Below, piece by piece: positions 28,441 to 37,369 of a DNA stretch of 64,000 bases. Positions within the stretch are counted from its first letter, which is position 1, and every line of letters begins with the position of its first letter. The notes beneath the pieces were generated by a model. It did no database searches and was not told the origin of the DNA. It was given only the letters and a program-made list of their open reading frames with translations. This DNA comes from Ferrovibrio terrae (GTDB taxonomy: Bacteria; Pseudomonadota; Alphaproteobacteria; Ferrovibrionales; Ferrovibrionaceae): contig NZ_CP041636.1 of NCBI RefSeq assembly GCF_007197755.1, forward strand, positions 2,206,001-2,270,000. The letters are read 5' to 3'. Position numbers and translations under genes: made by a program.

Positions 28441-29751
28441 ATGAAAGCATCCAAATGGATTGCGTCCCTTGTTGCGGGCGCGGCCCTGGCGGGCAGCGCA
28501 TTTGCGGCGCTGGCGCAGGAGCAGGTCATTCCGTCGATGGTCTACCGCACCGGCCCTTATGCGCCGAGTGGTATTCCGGTTGCCGACGGATTTGCCGACT
28601 ACATCAATCTGGTCAACGAGCGCGATGGCGGCCTGAACGGCGTCAAGCTGCGTAACGAAGAGTGCGAGACGCAGTACAACACCGAGCGCGGCGTTGAATG
28701 CTACGAGCGTCTCAAGGCGCTGGGTGGTACCATCTTCAGCCCGTATTCCACCGGCATCACCTACGCCCTGATCGACCGTGCACCGACCGACAAGTCGGTG
28801 ATCTTCTCGATGGGCTACGGCCGTGCTGCGGCGACGGTTGGCAACATCTTCCCCTGGGTGTTCACCGCGCCTGCGACTTACTGGGGTGGCGCCAGCGCCG
28901 GCATCCAGTACATCGCCAAGGAACTGGGCGGCAAGGACAAGATGAAGGGCAAGAAGGTTGCCTACGTCTATATCGACATCGCCTATGGCAAGGAGCCGAT
29001 CCCGGTCTTCCAGAACTACGCGCAGGAACTCGGCTTCCAGCTTGAGCTCGTGCCGGTACCGGCGCCGGGCCTGGAGCAGAAGTCGATCTGGCTGCAGATC
29101 CGCCAGATGCGTCCGGACTATGTGTATCTGCAGGGCTGGGGCGCCATGAATGCCGTGTCGCTCAAGGAGGCTGCTGCAGTCGGCTTTGCGCGCGAGAAGA
29201 TGGTTGGCGTGTGGTGGGCGAGCCAGGACAGCGACGTGCAGGCGGCAGGCGCAGTGGCCAAGGGCTACAAGGGTCTGACGTTCCACGGTGCTTCCAAGGA
29301 TCTGCAACTCCTCAAGGACCTGAAGAAGCACCTGCTCGACAAGGGTAAGGCTTCGCAGGGCGGCAAGCATTTCGGTGAAATCGGCTATCTGCGCGGCGCC
29401 ATGAACGCCATGCTGACCGTCGAGGCGCTGCGTGCCGCGCAGGAGAAGCATGGCAAGGGCAAGGTGATGAACGGCGAGCAGTCGCGTGACGGCTTCGAGG
29501 CCCTCAACCTCACCGATGCCAGCATCGACAAGCTGGGCCTGAAGGGCTTCCTGCAGCCGCTGAAGCTGGCCTGTGACAATCATCTGGGTGACGGTAAGAT
29601 CCAGGTGGTGCAGTGGCAGGGCGACCAGTGGAAGCCGGTCAGCGACTGGATACTTCCGGAAAACCAGAAGCTCTGGCCGCTCTATCTGAAGGACGCGGAT
29701 GCCTATGCGCGTGAAAAGAACGTTGCCTCGCGCAGCTGCGCGCGGTCGTAA
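28441..29751 (+). CDS. ABC transporter periplasmic substrate-binding protein (Peripla_BP_6 family)
   Basis: A 436-residue exported protein. It has a Sec signal MKASKWIASLVAGAALAG with cleavage near AALAQ (residue 27). The mature part opens with VIPSMVYRTGPYAPSGIPV and GFADYINLVNERDGGLNGVK, the type I periplasmic-binding fold used by Liv-type transporters for amino acids, aromatic acids and urea. GGGAGG lies eight bases upstream of the ATG. It delivers the solute to LivH/LivM. A strong terminator follows. Confidence 0.9.
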   Translation: MKASKWIASLVAGAALAGSAFAALAQEQVIPSMVYRTGPYAPSGIPVADGFADYINLVNERDGGLNGVKLRNEECETQYNTERGVECYERLKALGGTIFSPYSTGITYALIDRAPTDKSVIFSMGYGRAAATVGNIFPWVFTAPATYWGGASAGIQYIAKELGGKDKMKGKKVAYVYIDIAYGKEPIPVFQNYAQELGFQLELVPVPAPGLEQKSIWLQIRQMRPDYVYLQGWGAMNAVSLKEAAAVGFAREKMVGVWWASQDSDVQAAGAVAKGYKGLTFHGASKDLQLLKDLKKHLLDKGKASQGGKHFGEIGYLRGAMNAMLTVEALRAAQEKHGKGKVMNGEQSRDGFEALNLTDASIDKLGLKGFLQPLKLACDNHLGDGKIQVVQWQGDQWKPVSDWILPENQKLWPLYLKDADAYAREKNVASRSCARS

Positions 29752-29761
29752 AGACTGAACG

Positions 29762-29800
29762 AACCCCCGCCGGCACCGAACCGGCGGGGGTTTTCTTTTC
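29762..29800 (+). terminator. Terminator between binding protein and livF
   Basis: A perfect 12-bp stem AACCCCCGCCGG / CCGGCGGGGGTT with a 7-base loop and a TTTTCTTTTC tail. It probably reduces read-through into livF and the last ligase, giving a surplus of binding protein. Confidence 0.88.
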
Positions 29801-29818
29801 ATAGTCCCGGATACCCCC

Positions 29819-30661
29819 ATGACCGCCCAGACCGCAGCCGTCCAGACGAATGCCAGCGCCGCACCGCTGCTGACCGTCAACAACATCGAGGTGATCTACA
29901 ATCACGTCATTCTCGTGCTGAAGGGTGTGTCGCTGCAGTTGCCCAAGGGCGGCATCGTGGCCCTGCTGGGTGCCAACGGCGCCGGCAAGACCACCACATT
30001 GAAGGCGATTTCCAACCTGCTGCGCGCCGAGCGCGGCGACATCACCAAGGGCCATATCGATTATCATGGCGAACGTGTCGACCAGCTCAGCCCGTCGGCG
30101 CTGGTGAAGAAGGGCCTGATCCAGGTGATGGAAGGCCGGCATTGCTTCGGCCATCTCACCATCGAGGAGAATCTGCTGACTGGCGCTTACACGCGCAGTG
30201 ACGGCGGTAAGGCGATCGATCAGGATCTCGAGAAGGTCTATTCCTATTTTCCGCGTCTGAAGGTGCGGCGCAAATCGCAGGCTGGCTATACCTCCGGCGG
30301 CGAGCAGCAGATGACCGCCATCGGCCGCGCGCTGATGAGTAACCCCGACACCATCCTGCTGGATGAACCTTCGATGGGCCTGGCGCCGCAACTGGTGGAA
30401 GAGATTTTCGAGATCGTCCACCGGCTCAACAAGGATATGGGCGTCAGCTTCCTGATCGCTGAGCAGAATACCAACATGGCGTTGCGCTATGCCGATTACG
30501 GCTACATCCTGGAAAACGGCCGCATCGTGATGGACGGCCCGGCCGAGAAGTTGCGCGAGAATTCCGACGTGAAGGAATTCTATCTCGGCCTTGGCGCCGG
30601 CGGCCGCATGAATTTCCGCGACACCAAGCATTATCGTCGGCGCAAGCGCTGGCTCACCTGA
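29819..30661 (+). CDS. livF: ABC transporter ATPase LivF
   Basis: A 280-residue ATPase. Walker A is LLGANGAGKTTTLKAI, the signature is TSGGEQQMTAIGRAL, and Walker B is TILLDEPSMGLAPQLVEEIF. HCFGHLTIEENLLTGA is the typical LivF Q-loop region. It has an unusual 17-residue N-terminal lead rich in Ala and Thr and a basic C-terminal end (HYRRRKRWLT). It pairs with LivG. The downstream ligase starts 22 bp later. Confidence 0.93.
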   Translation: MTAQTAAVQTNASAAPLLTVNNIEVIYNHVILVLKGVSLQLPKGGIVALLGANGAGKTTTLKAISNLLRAERGDITKGHIDYHGERVDQLSPSALVKKGLIQVMEGRHCFGHLTIEENLLTGAYTRSDGGKAIDQDLEKVYSYFPRLKVRRKSQAGYTSGGEQQMTAIGRALMSNPDTILLDEPSMGLAPQLVEEIFEIVHRLNKDMGVSFLIAEQNTNMALRYADYGYILENGRIVMDGPAEKLRENSDVKEFYLGLGAGGRMNFRDTKHYRRRKRWLT

Positions 30662-30683
30662 TCCGTTTTCAAGGAGACGACCT

Positions 30684-32009
30684 GTGGCGCGAGCAGCGAA
30701 GAAGGCCGTGAAGAAAGCTGTCAAAAAATCCGCGAAGCCCAAATCCGCGAAACGGGCGGGCCGCGCGGATGAATATCTGGACAAGCGCGAGACGCGCAGT
30801 CCGGCTGCGCGCCTGAAAGCGCAGCTGGCGGCCCTGCGCACGCTGGTGACGCATGCCAAAAAGACCAGTCCGTATTATCGCGACCTGCTGAAGGACGTGA
30901 AGCCGGCGAAGCTGACCTCGCTGGCGGCACTGGCGAAACTGCCGGTCACACGCAAGTCCGATCTGGCCCCGCGGCAGAAGGCTAAGCCTCCGCTTGGCGG
31001 ATTACAGGCCGGCAAGCGCTCGGACGTGGCTCATTATTTCCAGTCACCGGGTCCGCTCTATGAGGCTTATCCGCATCCGACGACAAAAGCGAAAGACCCC
31101 TTCCGCTTCAGCCGCGCCATCTGGGCTGCCGGCTGCAGACCGGGCGATCTGGTGCATAACGCCTTCTCGTATCACATGACGCCGGCTGGCCGCCTGACGG
31201 AAGGTTCGGCGCATGCGATCGGCTGCCCGGTCTTTCCGGCTGGCACCGGCAATACCGAACAGCAGCTCGACGCCATCGCGCAACTGCAGCCGCGCGTCTA
31301 TACCGGCACGCCGTCTTTCCTGAAGATTCTGCTGGAGAAGGGCCGCGAACTCGGCAAGCCGGCGGCCTCGCTGAAGAAAGGCCTGGTCGGCGCCGAGGCG
31401 CTGCCGCCGTCCCTGCGCGCCGAGTTGAAGGCGCTCGGCGTCGATGTGCTGCAATCCTACGGCACCGCTGATCTCGGCCTCGTCGCCTATGAGTCGACGG
31501 CACTTGAAGGCATGATCCTGGATGAAGACGTGATTGTTGAGATCGTGCGGCCCGGCACCGGCGATCCGGTCACGCCGGGCGAAGTGGGCGAGGTGGTCGT
31601 CACCGTGCTGTCCGGCAATGCGGTTTATCCAATGATCCGTTTCGCCACCGGCGACCTCTCGGCCGTGCTGTCTGGTAGCAGCCCCTGTGGCCGCACCAAC
31701 ACGCGCATCAAGGGATGGATGGGGCGTGCGGACCAGACCACGAAAGTAAAGGGCATGTTCGTGACGCCGGGCCAGATTGCCCAGATCGTCGCCCGCCATC
31801 CCGAAATCGCCAGGGCGCGGCTGGAAGTCAGTTCGGAAAACAATCTCGACGCTATGACTCTGAAGATCGAAAGCACCAAAGCCACGGCCGCCGCCGTGGC
31901 CGAGACGCTGCAATCGGTCTGCAAGCTGCGAGGCAAGGTCGAGGTGGTGGCGTTGGGCAGTCTGCCGAATGACGGCAAGGTGATTGCCGATCTGCGAACC
32001 TACCAGTAA
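30684..32009 (+). CDS. Phenylacetate-CoA ligase-like protein with Lys-rich N-terminus and altered P-loop
   Basis: A 441-residue member of the PaaK-like adenylating family. Evidence: the PSFLKILLEKG region, LQSYGTADLGLVAYES in the aromatic/A5 position, YPMIRFATGDLSAVL, and a PaaK-type C-terminal domain (TTKVKGMFVTPGQIAQIVAR). Two features are odd. Residues 1-25 are Lys/Ala-rich (RAAKKAVKKAVKKSAKPK), and the place where PaaK has SSGTTGKP reads HYFQSPGPLYEAYPH (residues 117-131). The GTG start at 30684 has AAGGAG about seven bases upstream. It closes the Liv cluster that began with the other CoA ligase, so both may act on the imported acid, but loss of the P-loop consensus leaves activity open. 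Confidence 0.82.
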   Translation: MARAAKKAVKKAVKKSAKPKSAKRAGRADEYLDKRETRSPAARLKAQLAALRTLVTHAKKTSPYYRDLLKDVKPAKLTSLAALAKLPVTRKSDLAPRQKAKPPLGGLQAGKRSDVAHYFQSPGPLYEAYPHPTTKAKDPFRFSRAIWAAGCRPGDLVHNAFSYHMTPAGRLTEGSAHAIGCPVFPAGTGNTEQQLDAIAQLQPRVYTGTPSFLKILLEKGRELGKPAASLKKGLVGAEALPPSLRAELKALGVDVLQSYGTADLGLVAYESTALEGMILDEDVIVEIVRPGTGDPVTPGEVGEVVVTVLSGNAVYPMIRFATGDLSAVLSGSSPCGRTNTRIKGWMGRADQTTKVKGMFVTPGQIAQIVARHPEIARARLEVSSENNLDAMTLKIESTKATAAAVAETLQSVCKLRGKVEVVALGSLPNDGKVIADLRTYQ

Positions 32010-32057
32010 GGCCCGCACTTCCGGCAAGCCATTGAAGCGGCTACACTCCGCCGCATT

Positions 32058-32690
32058 ATGGCTTTGGCGGTTGAACAGCTCGCCTGTATCCGTGGCGAGC
32101 GCCAGCTCTTCTCCGATCTGACCTTCCGTCTCGCCCCCGGCGAGGCGTTGTTGCTGCATGGCCCGAATGGCAGCGGCAAATCCAGCCTGCTACGCCTGCT
32201 GGCCGGCTTCCTGCCGCCAGCCGGCGGTCGTGTGCTGTGGGACGGCGCCTCCGCGCTGGAGGATGCCGAGGCGCATCGTGCCCGGCTGCAGTATCTCGGC
32301 CATCAGGATGCGGTGAAGTCGCAGCTTGGCACCGGCGACAACCTGCTGTTCTGGGCACGGCTCTATGGCCTCGATCCGGTGGCGGCAGCCACGGCGGTGA
32401 GTGCCGCGCTGGACGCCGCCGGCCTGCAGCGTCAGCGCGATCTCCCGGGCCGCTATCTCTCGGCGGGGCAGAAGCGCCGTCTGGCACTCGCCCGCCTGCT
32501 GCTGAAACCCGCCACGCTCTGGCTGCTGGATGAGCCGACCAACGCGCTCGACACCAGCGCAGTCAGATGGCTTGGCGAGTTGCTTGCGGCGCATCGTGCC
32601 AGGGGTGGCATGATAATTCTCGCCAGCCATGTCACCGTGCCGATGAATGATGCGCGCGAGCTTCTCCTGCCCGAAGGTGTTCTGACATGA
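32058..32690 (+). CDS. ccmA: Heme exporter ATPase CcmA
   Basis: A 210-residue ATPase of the CcmAB complex, which uses ATP to release holo-CcmE from CcmC during cytochrome c maturation. Walker A is LLHGPNGSGKSSLLRLLAG, the signature is LSAGQKRRLALARLLL and Walker B is LWLLDEPTNALD, the usual CcmA set. It is the first of nine ccm genes in order ABCDEFGHI and overlaps ccmB by four bases. Confidence 0.95.
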   Translation: MALAVEQLACIRGERQLFSDLTFRLAPGEALLLHGPNGSGKSSLLRLLAGFLPPAGGRVLWDGASALEDAEAHRARLQYLGHQDAVKSQLGTGDNLLFWARLYGLDPVAAATAVSAALDAAGLQRQRDLPGRYLSAGQKRRLALARLLLKPATLWLLDEPTNALDTSAVRWLGELLAAHRARGGMIILASHVTVPMNDARELLLPEGVLT

Positions 32691-33352
32691 ACGCCTTCCT
32701 TGCCATTGTCGCGCGCGACCTGCGGTTGGGTTTCGGCGCTCAGGGTGCGATGCTCACGACACTGCTATTCTTCGTGCTGGCGGTTAGCCTGTTTCCGTTG
32801 GGCGTCGGCCCGGAACCGCAGATTCTCGCGCGTATCGCTCCCGGCGTGATCTGGGTTGCGGCATTACTTGCCGCCATGCTGTCGCTCGACCGCCTGTTCC
32901 AGACTGATCAGGAGGACGGCACGCTCGATCTGCTGGCACAGGCGCCGCTGCCGCTAGGTCTTGTCGCCTTGGCCAAGACGCTGGCGCACTGGCTGACGAC
33001 GGGGCTGCCCTTGAGCCTGATCGCGCCGCTGCTGGCGATCCTGCTGCAGATGGATGGCGAAGCGATCCCGGTGCTGCTAGGCGCACTTCTGCTCGGTACG
33101 CCATCGCTCAGCCTGATCGGCGCCATCGGTGCGGCGCTCACCCTGGGGGCGAAACGCGGCGCGGTGCTGGTGCCGCTGCTGACCCTGCCGCTGGTGATCC
33201 CGGTTCTCATCTTCGGTGTCGGCGCCGTGGAGGCTGCGGCTTATGGTCTCAGTGCCGGGCCCCATTTGCTGTTGCTCGGCGCCTTCCTCGCTGGCGCCCT
33301 GGCGCTCACTCCCTTTGCCATCGCTGCCGCCGTCAGGCTGGCTCTCGAATAA
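32687..33352 (+). CDS. ccmB: Heme exporter membrane protein CcmB
   Basis: A 221-residue inner-membrane protein with six predicted helices. The conserved N-terminal block SLDRLFQTDQEDGTLDLL follows helix 2 and is diagnostic of CcmB, as is LGTPSLSLIGAIGAALTLG. It partners CcmA. Start and ccmA stop overlap (ATGA). Confidence 0.95.
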   Translation: MNAFLAIVARDLRLGFGAQGAMLTTLLFFVLAVSLFPLGVGPEPQILARIAPGVIWVAALLAAMLSLDRLFQTDQEDGTLDLLAQAPLPLGLVALAKTLAHWLTTGLPLSLIAPLLAILLQMDGEAIPVLLGALLLGTPSLSLIGAIGAALTLGAKRGAVLVPLLTLPLVIPVLIFGVGAVEAAAYGLSAGPHLLLLGAFLAGALALTPFAIAAAVRLALE

Positions 33353-33374
33353 CCCGCAGCTTATATAGACAGCC

Positions 33375-34109
33375 ATGCTGCATGCCCTTGCCAATCCTGC
33401 CCGCTTCCTTCGCCTGATGACGGCGATCCGCCCCTGGGCGGCAGGTGTTGCCGTGCTCGGCCTCGGTATCGGGCTGGCCTGGGGCCTGCTGTATTCGCCG
33501 CCGGATTACCAGCAGGGCGAAACCGTACGCATCATGTATATCCATGTGCCCGCGGCCTGGATGGGCATGTTCATCTATGCCGCGATGGCGGTGGCCTCGG
33601 CCACGGCGCTGATCTGGCGACATCCGGTTGCTGAGCTGGTCGCCAAGGCTTCCGCCCCGGCCGGGGCGGCGTTCACGCTGATTTGTCTGATCACCGGATC
33701 ACTTTGGGGCAAGCCGATGTGGGGTGCCTGGTGGGTGTGGGATGCACGCCTGACCTCGATGCTGATCCTGTTCTTCCTCTATCTCGGCTACATCGCGCTG
33801 TGGGAAGCCTTCGACGATCCGGCGCGCGCCGGCCGCGCCGCCGCCATTCTGGCGCTGGTGGGCGCGATTAATCTGCCGATTATCAAGTTTTCCGTGGATT
33901 GGTGGAACACCATGCACCAGCCAGCCAGCGTGCTGACCCTGGAAGGGCCGAAAATTCACCCTGACATCCTCTGGCCGCTGCTGATCACTGCTTTGGGTGC
34001 CAAGGGGTATTATGTCTGGCTGTTGACCGTCCGGGTTCGGGCGGAAATCCTGAAGCGTCAGGCCCGCATCCTGCGCTTCGCGGCCGCGACCGATCGCCGC
34101 GCCGGCTAG
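33375..34109 (+). CDS. ccmC: Heme lyase component CcmC
   Basis: A 244-residue inner-membrane protein with six helices that loads heme onto CcmE. The tryptophan-rich heme motif is WGAWWVWDARLTS, and flanking His residues (HVPAAWMG, WWNTMHQPASVL) are present as the axial ligands of the family. It is the usual length for CcmC. The gap to ccmD is 72 bp. Confidence 0.95.
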   Translation: MLHALANPARFLRLMTAIRPWAAGVAVLGLGIGLAWGLLYSPPDYQQGETVRIMYIHVPAAWMGMFIYAAMAVASATALIWRHPVAELVAKASAPAGAAFTLICLITGSLWGKPMWGAWWVWDARLTSMLILFFLYLGYIALWEAFDDPARAGRAAAILALVGAINLPIIKFSVDWWNTMHQPASVLTLEGPKIHPDILWPLLITALGAKGYYVWLLTVRVRAEILKRQARILRFAAATDRRAG

Positions 34110-34181
34110 CCGCGCCGCCGGGAAGGTTATATTTTCCACCTGCCGTGGCCATAGGGGCCAAGGGAAACAAAGGGTTATCGC

Positions 34182-34370
34182 GTGTACTGGGCATCGCTCG
34201 GCGATTTCCTGGCCATGGGCGGCCATGCTGCCTTCATCTGGCCGGCTTTTGCCATCGCATTGATCGCGCTGTTCGGCCTCGCGTTGCTGAGTCGCTGGGG
34301 GCTGACGGCGGCCGAGCGTGACCATGCCCAGGCGCGCCGTGAAGCCGGCAGAGACGGAGCTGACGCGTGA
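34182..34370 (+). CDS. ccmD: Heme exporter protein CcmD
   Basis: A 62-residue single-span membrane protein. The start YWASLGDFLAMGGHAAFIWP with the helix following it and a charged C-terminal tail (AAERDHAQARREAG) fits CcmD, which helps CcmC and CcmE interact. Its stop overlaps the ccmE start by four bases. Confidence 0.92.
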   Translation: MYWASLGDFLAMGGHAAFIWPAFAIALIALFGLALLSRWGLTAAERDHAQARREAGRDGADA

Positions 34371-34834
34371 CCCGCAAGCGCAAACGCCTGCTGGCGGTGC
34401 TCGGCCTGGTCAGTGGTCTTGGCATTGCCACCGCGCTGGTGCTCAGCGCCTTCAACGACAATCTCGTCTTTTTCCATTCGCCGTCCGACGTGGCTGACAA
34501 GCAGCTGCCGGCGGGTCGTTTATTTCGCCTTGGCGGCTTGGTCGAACAGGGCAGCGTGAAAAAGGACGGCCTGATCACCGACTTCATCGTCACCGATCTG
34601 CGCGCCACGCTTCCGGTGCGCTACACCGGCATCCTGCCCGACCTGTTTCGTGAAGGGCAGGGTGTGGTGGCGAATGGCAGGCTGGATGCGCAGGGTCGCT
34701 TCGTCGCCACCGAAGTGCTGGCCAAGCATGACGAGAATTACATGCCACCCGAAGTGGCTGAAGCGCTCAAGAAGTCCGGCCAGTGGCATGAGAAGTCCGG
34801 CGATCACTCCAAGCTGGTGAAACCCGGTTCATGA
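34367..34834 (+). CDS. ccmE: Heme chaperone CcmE
   Basis: A 155-residue membrane-anchored periplasmic chaperone. An N-terminal basic stretch and helix (RKRKRLLAVLGLVSGLGIAT) are followed by an OB-fold domain with GRLFRLGGLVEQGSV and the heme-binding HxxxY motif in LAKHDENYMPPEV, where the His forms the covalent heme bond. The length is typical. The gene overlaps ccmF by four bases. Confidence 0.96.
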   Translation: MTRKRKRLLAVLGLVSGLGIATALVLSAFNDNLVFFHSPSDVADKQLPAGRLFRLGGLVEQGSVKKDGLITDFIVTDLRATLPVRYTGILPDLFREGQGVVANGRLDAQGRFVATEVLAKHDENYMPPEVAEALKKSGQWHEKSGDHSKLVKPGS

Positions 34835-36810
34835 TTCCCGAACTGGGTCATATCGCGCTGATCCTCGCGCTCTGTCTGGCGCTGGTGCAGGGCGTGCTGC
34901 CGCTGGTGGGGGCCGCGCGCGGCATGCCGGGCTGGATCGCGCTCGGCCCGCAGGCTGCATTGGGCCAGGCCGTGCTGGTCGCGTTTGCTTTCGGCTGCCT
35001 GACCTACGCTTACGTGACCTCGGACTTCTCGGTGCTGAACGTGGCCGAGAATTCGCACACGCTGAAACCCATGCTCTACAAATTCAGCGGCGTCTGGGGA
35101 AATCATGAAGGTTCACTGCTGCTCTGGATCCTGATCCTGGTGATCTTCGGCGCCGCTGTCGCCGCCTTCGGCGGCAACCTGCCGGCGACGTTGAAAGCTC
35201 GCGTCCTCGGCATTCAGGGTCTGATCGGCGTCGGTTTCTTGAGCTTCATTCTCTTCACCTCCAATCCGTTCGCGCGGCTTTTGCCGACACCGCTGGAAGG
35301 CCGCGGCCTCAATCCGCTGCTGCAGGATCCCGGCCTCGCGTTCCATCCGCCGTTTCTCTATCTCGGCTATGTCGGTTTTTCGGTGGCGTTCTCGTTTGCG
35401 GTCGCCGCCCTGATCGAAGGCCGCGTCGATCCGGCCTGGGCGCGCTGGGTGCGACCCTGGACGCTGGCAGCCTGGTGCTTCCTCACCATCGGCATCGCGC
35501 TCGGCTCCTGGTGGGCCTATTACGAACTCGGCTGGGGTGGCTGGTGGTTCTGGGACCCGGTCGAGAATGCCTCATTCATGCCCTGGCTCGCCGGCACGGC
35601 ATTGCTGCATTCCGCCGTCGTGGTGGAAAAACGCGACACGCTGAAAAGCTGGACCGTGCTGCTGGCGATCCTGACTTTTTCGCTCAGCCTGCTCGGCACC
35701 TTCCTAGTGCGTTCGGGTGTGATCAATTCTGTGCATGCCTTCGCCACCGATCCGACGCGCGGGGTGTTCATCCTGATCTTTCTGGTGCTGGTGGTCGGCG
35801 GCAGCCTCGTGCTTTACGCTTTCCGCGCGCCTGTCCTTCAAGGCGTGGGAGTCTTTGCACCATTGAGCCGCGAAGGCGCGCTGGTGCTCAACAATCTGCT
35901 CCTGGCGGTGGCCTGCGCCGCCGTGCTGCTCGGCACGCTCTATCCGATCGCGCTGGATGCTATCAACGGTGCCAAGGTTTCCGTTGGCCCGCAGTATTTC
36001 AACGCCGTCTTCATCCCGCTGACCGCGCCGCTGGTGGCGGCCGTGGCGATAGGGCCGTTGCTGGCCTGGAAGCGCGGCGATCTCTCGGCTGCCCTGCGTC
36101 GCCTGCTGCCGGCCGCGGTTGCCATGCTGATCGCGCTCAGCATCGGTCTGTGGCTGATCGACGGGCGCAGCTTCATGGCGTTGCTGGGCCTGGGGCTGAC
36201 CGCCTGGCTCGGTATCGGCACGCTCTGCGAACTCAGCCTGCGTCTCAAGCTGTTTGCCGCGCCAGTATCCGAGACGCTGTCGCGTGCCCGCCATTTGCCG
36301 CGCGCCGCCTGGGGCATGACGGTGGCGCATCTTGGTGTCGCGCTGTTGGTCATGGGCATTACGGTTTCGGAAACCTGGCAGGTCGAAGTGCAGCAGGTGA
36401 TGAAGCCGGGCGAGACCGTTCAGGTCGGCCCGGTGCAATACCGCTTCCTCGGGGTTGCGCCCTACAAGGGCCCGAACTACACGGCGCAGCGCGGGCGTTT
36501 CGAGATTCTCGAAGATGGCCGCGTTGTTCATGAACTGCGTCCGGCGCAGCGGCGCTACCAGCAGCCGCCGATGGAAACCACCGAAGCCGCGATCCGGCCT
36601 TCGCTGCTGGGCGACCTCTATGCCGTGGTGGGCGAGGGCGATGCCGGACGCGGCTGGGCCGTGCGGCTCTACTGGAAACCGCTGGTCAGCTGGATCTGGC
36701 TCGGCGCGCTGATAATGGCACTGGGCGGCTTCCTCTCGCTGTCCGACCGCCGCCTGCGCGTCGGTGCGCCTGCGCGACGTCGCAGTGAAGCTGCGGCGCC
36801 GGCAGAGTGA
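34831..36810 (+). CDS. ccmF: Cytochrome c heme lyase subunit CcmF
   Basis: A 659-residue inner-membrane protein with about 15 helices that ligates heme to apocytochrome c. The WWD domain reads WGGWWFWDPVENASFMPWLA; KFSGVWGNHEGSLLLW and FHPPFLYLGYVGF are also family hallmarks with conserved His. Length and order match CcmF of other Alphaproteobacteria. It ends four bases before the CcmG start. Confidence 0.96.
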   Translation: MIPELGHIALILALCLALVQGVLPLVGAARGMPGWIALGPQAALGQAVLVAFAFGCLTYAYVTSDFSVLNVAENSHTLKPMLYKFSGVWGNHEGSLLLWILILVIFGAAVAAFGGNLPATLKARVLGIQGLIGVGFLSFILFTSNPFARLLPTPLEGRGLNPLLQDPGLAFHPPFLYLGYVGFSVAFSFAVAALIEGRVDPAWARWVRPWTLAAWCFLTIGIALGSWWAYYELGWGGWWFWDPVENASFMPWLAGTALLHSAVVVEKRDTLKSWTVLLAILTFSLSLLGTFLVRSGVINSVHAFATDPTRGVFILIFLVLVVGGSLVLYAFRAPVLQGVGVFAPLSREGALVLNNLLLAVACAAVLLGTLYPIALDAINGAKVSVGPQYFNAVFIPLTAPLVAAVAIGPLLAWKRGDLSAALRRLLPAAVAMLIALSIGLWLIDGRSFMALLGLGLTAWLGIGTLCELSLRLKLFAAPVSETLSRARHLPRAAWGMTVAHLGVALLVMGITVSETWQVEVQQVMKPGETVQVGPVQYRFLGVAPYKGPNYTAQRGRFEILEDGRVVHELRPAQRRYQQPPMETTEAAIRPSLLGDLYAVVGEGDAGRGWAVRLYWKPLVSWIWLGALIMALGGFLSLSDRRLRVGAPARRRSEAAAPAE

Positions 36811-36814
36811 CGCC

Positions 36815-37369
36815 ATGCGCCTGACCTCTCTCGTTCCACTCGTGCTGTTCGTGGTGATCGGCATCGGCCTTGCCATCGGCCTGACGCTGAACCCGCGCGA
36901 CATTCCATCTGCCCTGATCGGCAAGCCGGTGCCGGAATTCTCTCTGCCGCCGGTGCAGGGCCGGACGCAGGGTCTGAGTACGGCCGATCTCAAGACCGGC
37001 CAGCCCAGCGTGGTGAACGTGTTTGCCTCCTGGTGCGTACCCTGCCGCGTCGAGCATCCGCTGATCATGGCGCTGAAGCGCGACAATCTCGCACCGATCC
37101 ATGGCCTGAACTACAAGGACGATCCGGCTGATGTGGCGAAGTGGCTCGACCAGCTCGGCGATCCCTTCACCCGCACCGGCGCTGACCGTAACGGCCGTAT
37201 CGGTATCGACTGGGGCGTCTATGGCGTGCCGGAAACCTTCGTAGTGGACGGCGCCGGTCAGATCGTCTGCAAGCATGTCGGTCCGCTGATGCAGTACGAC
37301 CTCGACACCAAGATCCGGCCACTGCTGCAGGATCTCGTCGCTGGTCGCCAAAGCAAAGTCAAATGCTGA
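36815..37369 (+). CDS. ccmG: Thiol:disulfide interchange protein CcmG (DsbE)
   Basis: A 184-residue thioredoxin-fold protein anchored by one N-terminal helix (VPLVLFVVIGIGLAIGLTL) and facing the periplasm. It reduces apocytochrome c CXXCH cysteines. The active site is ASWCVPCRVEHP; GLNYKDDPADV and YGVPETFVVDGAG are the CcmG-specific segments. The start at 36815 is preferred over the in-frame ATG at 36764, which lies inside ccmF. Confidence 0.95.
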   Translation: MRLTSLVPLVLFVVIGIGLAIGLTLNPRDIPSALIGKPVPEFSLPPVQGRTQGLSTADLKTGQPSVVNVFASWCVPCRVEHPLIMALKRDNLAPIHGLNYKDDPADVAKWLDQLGDPFTRTGADRNGRIGIDWGVYGVPETFVVDGAGQIVCKHVGPLMQYDLDTKIRPLLQDLVAGRQSKVKC

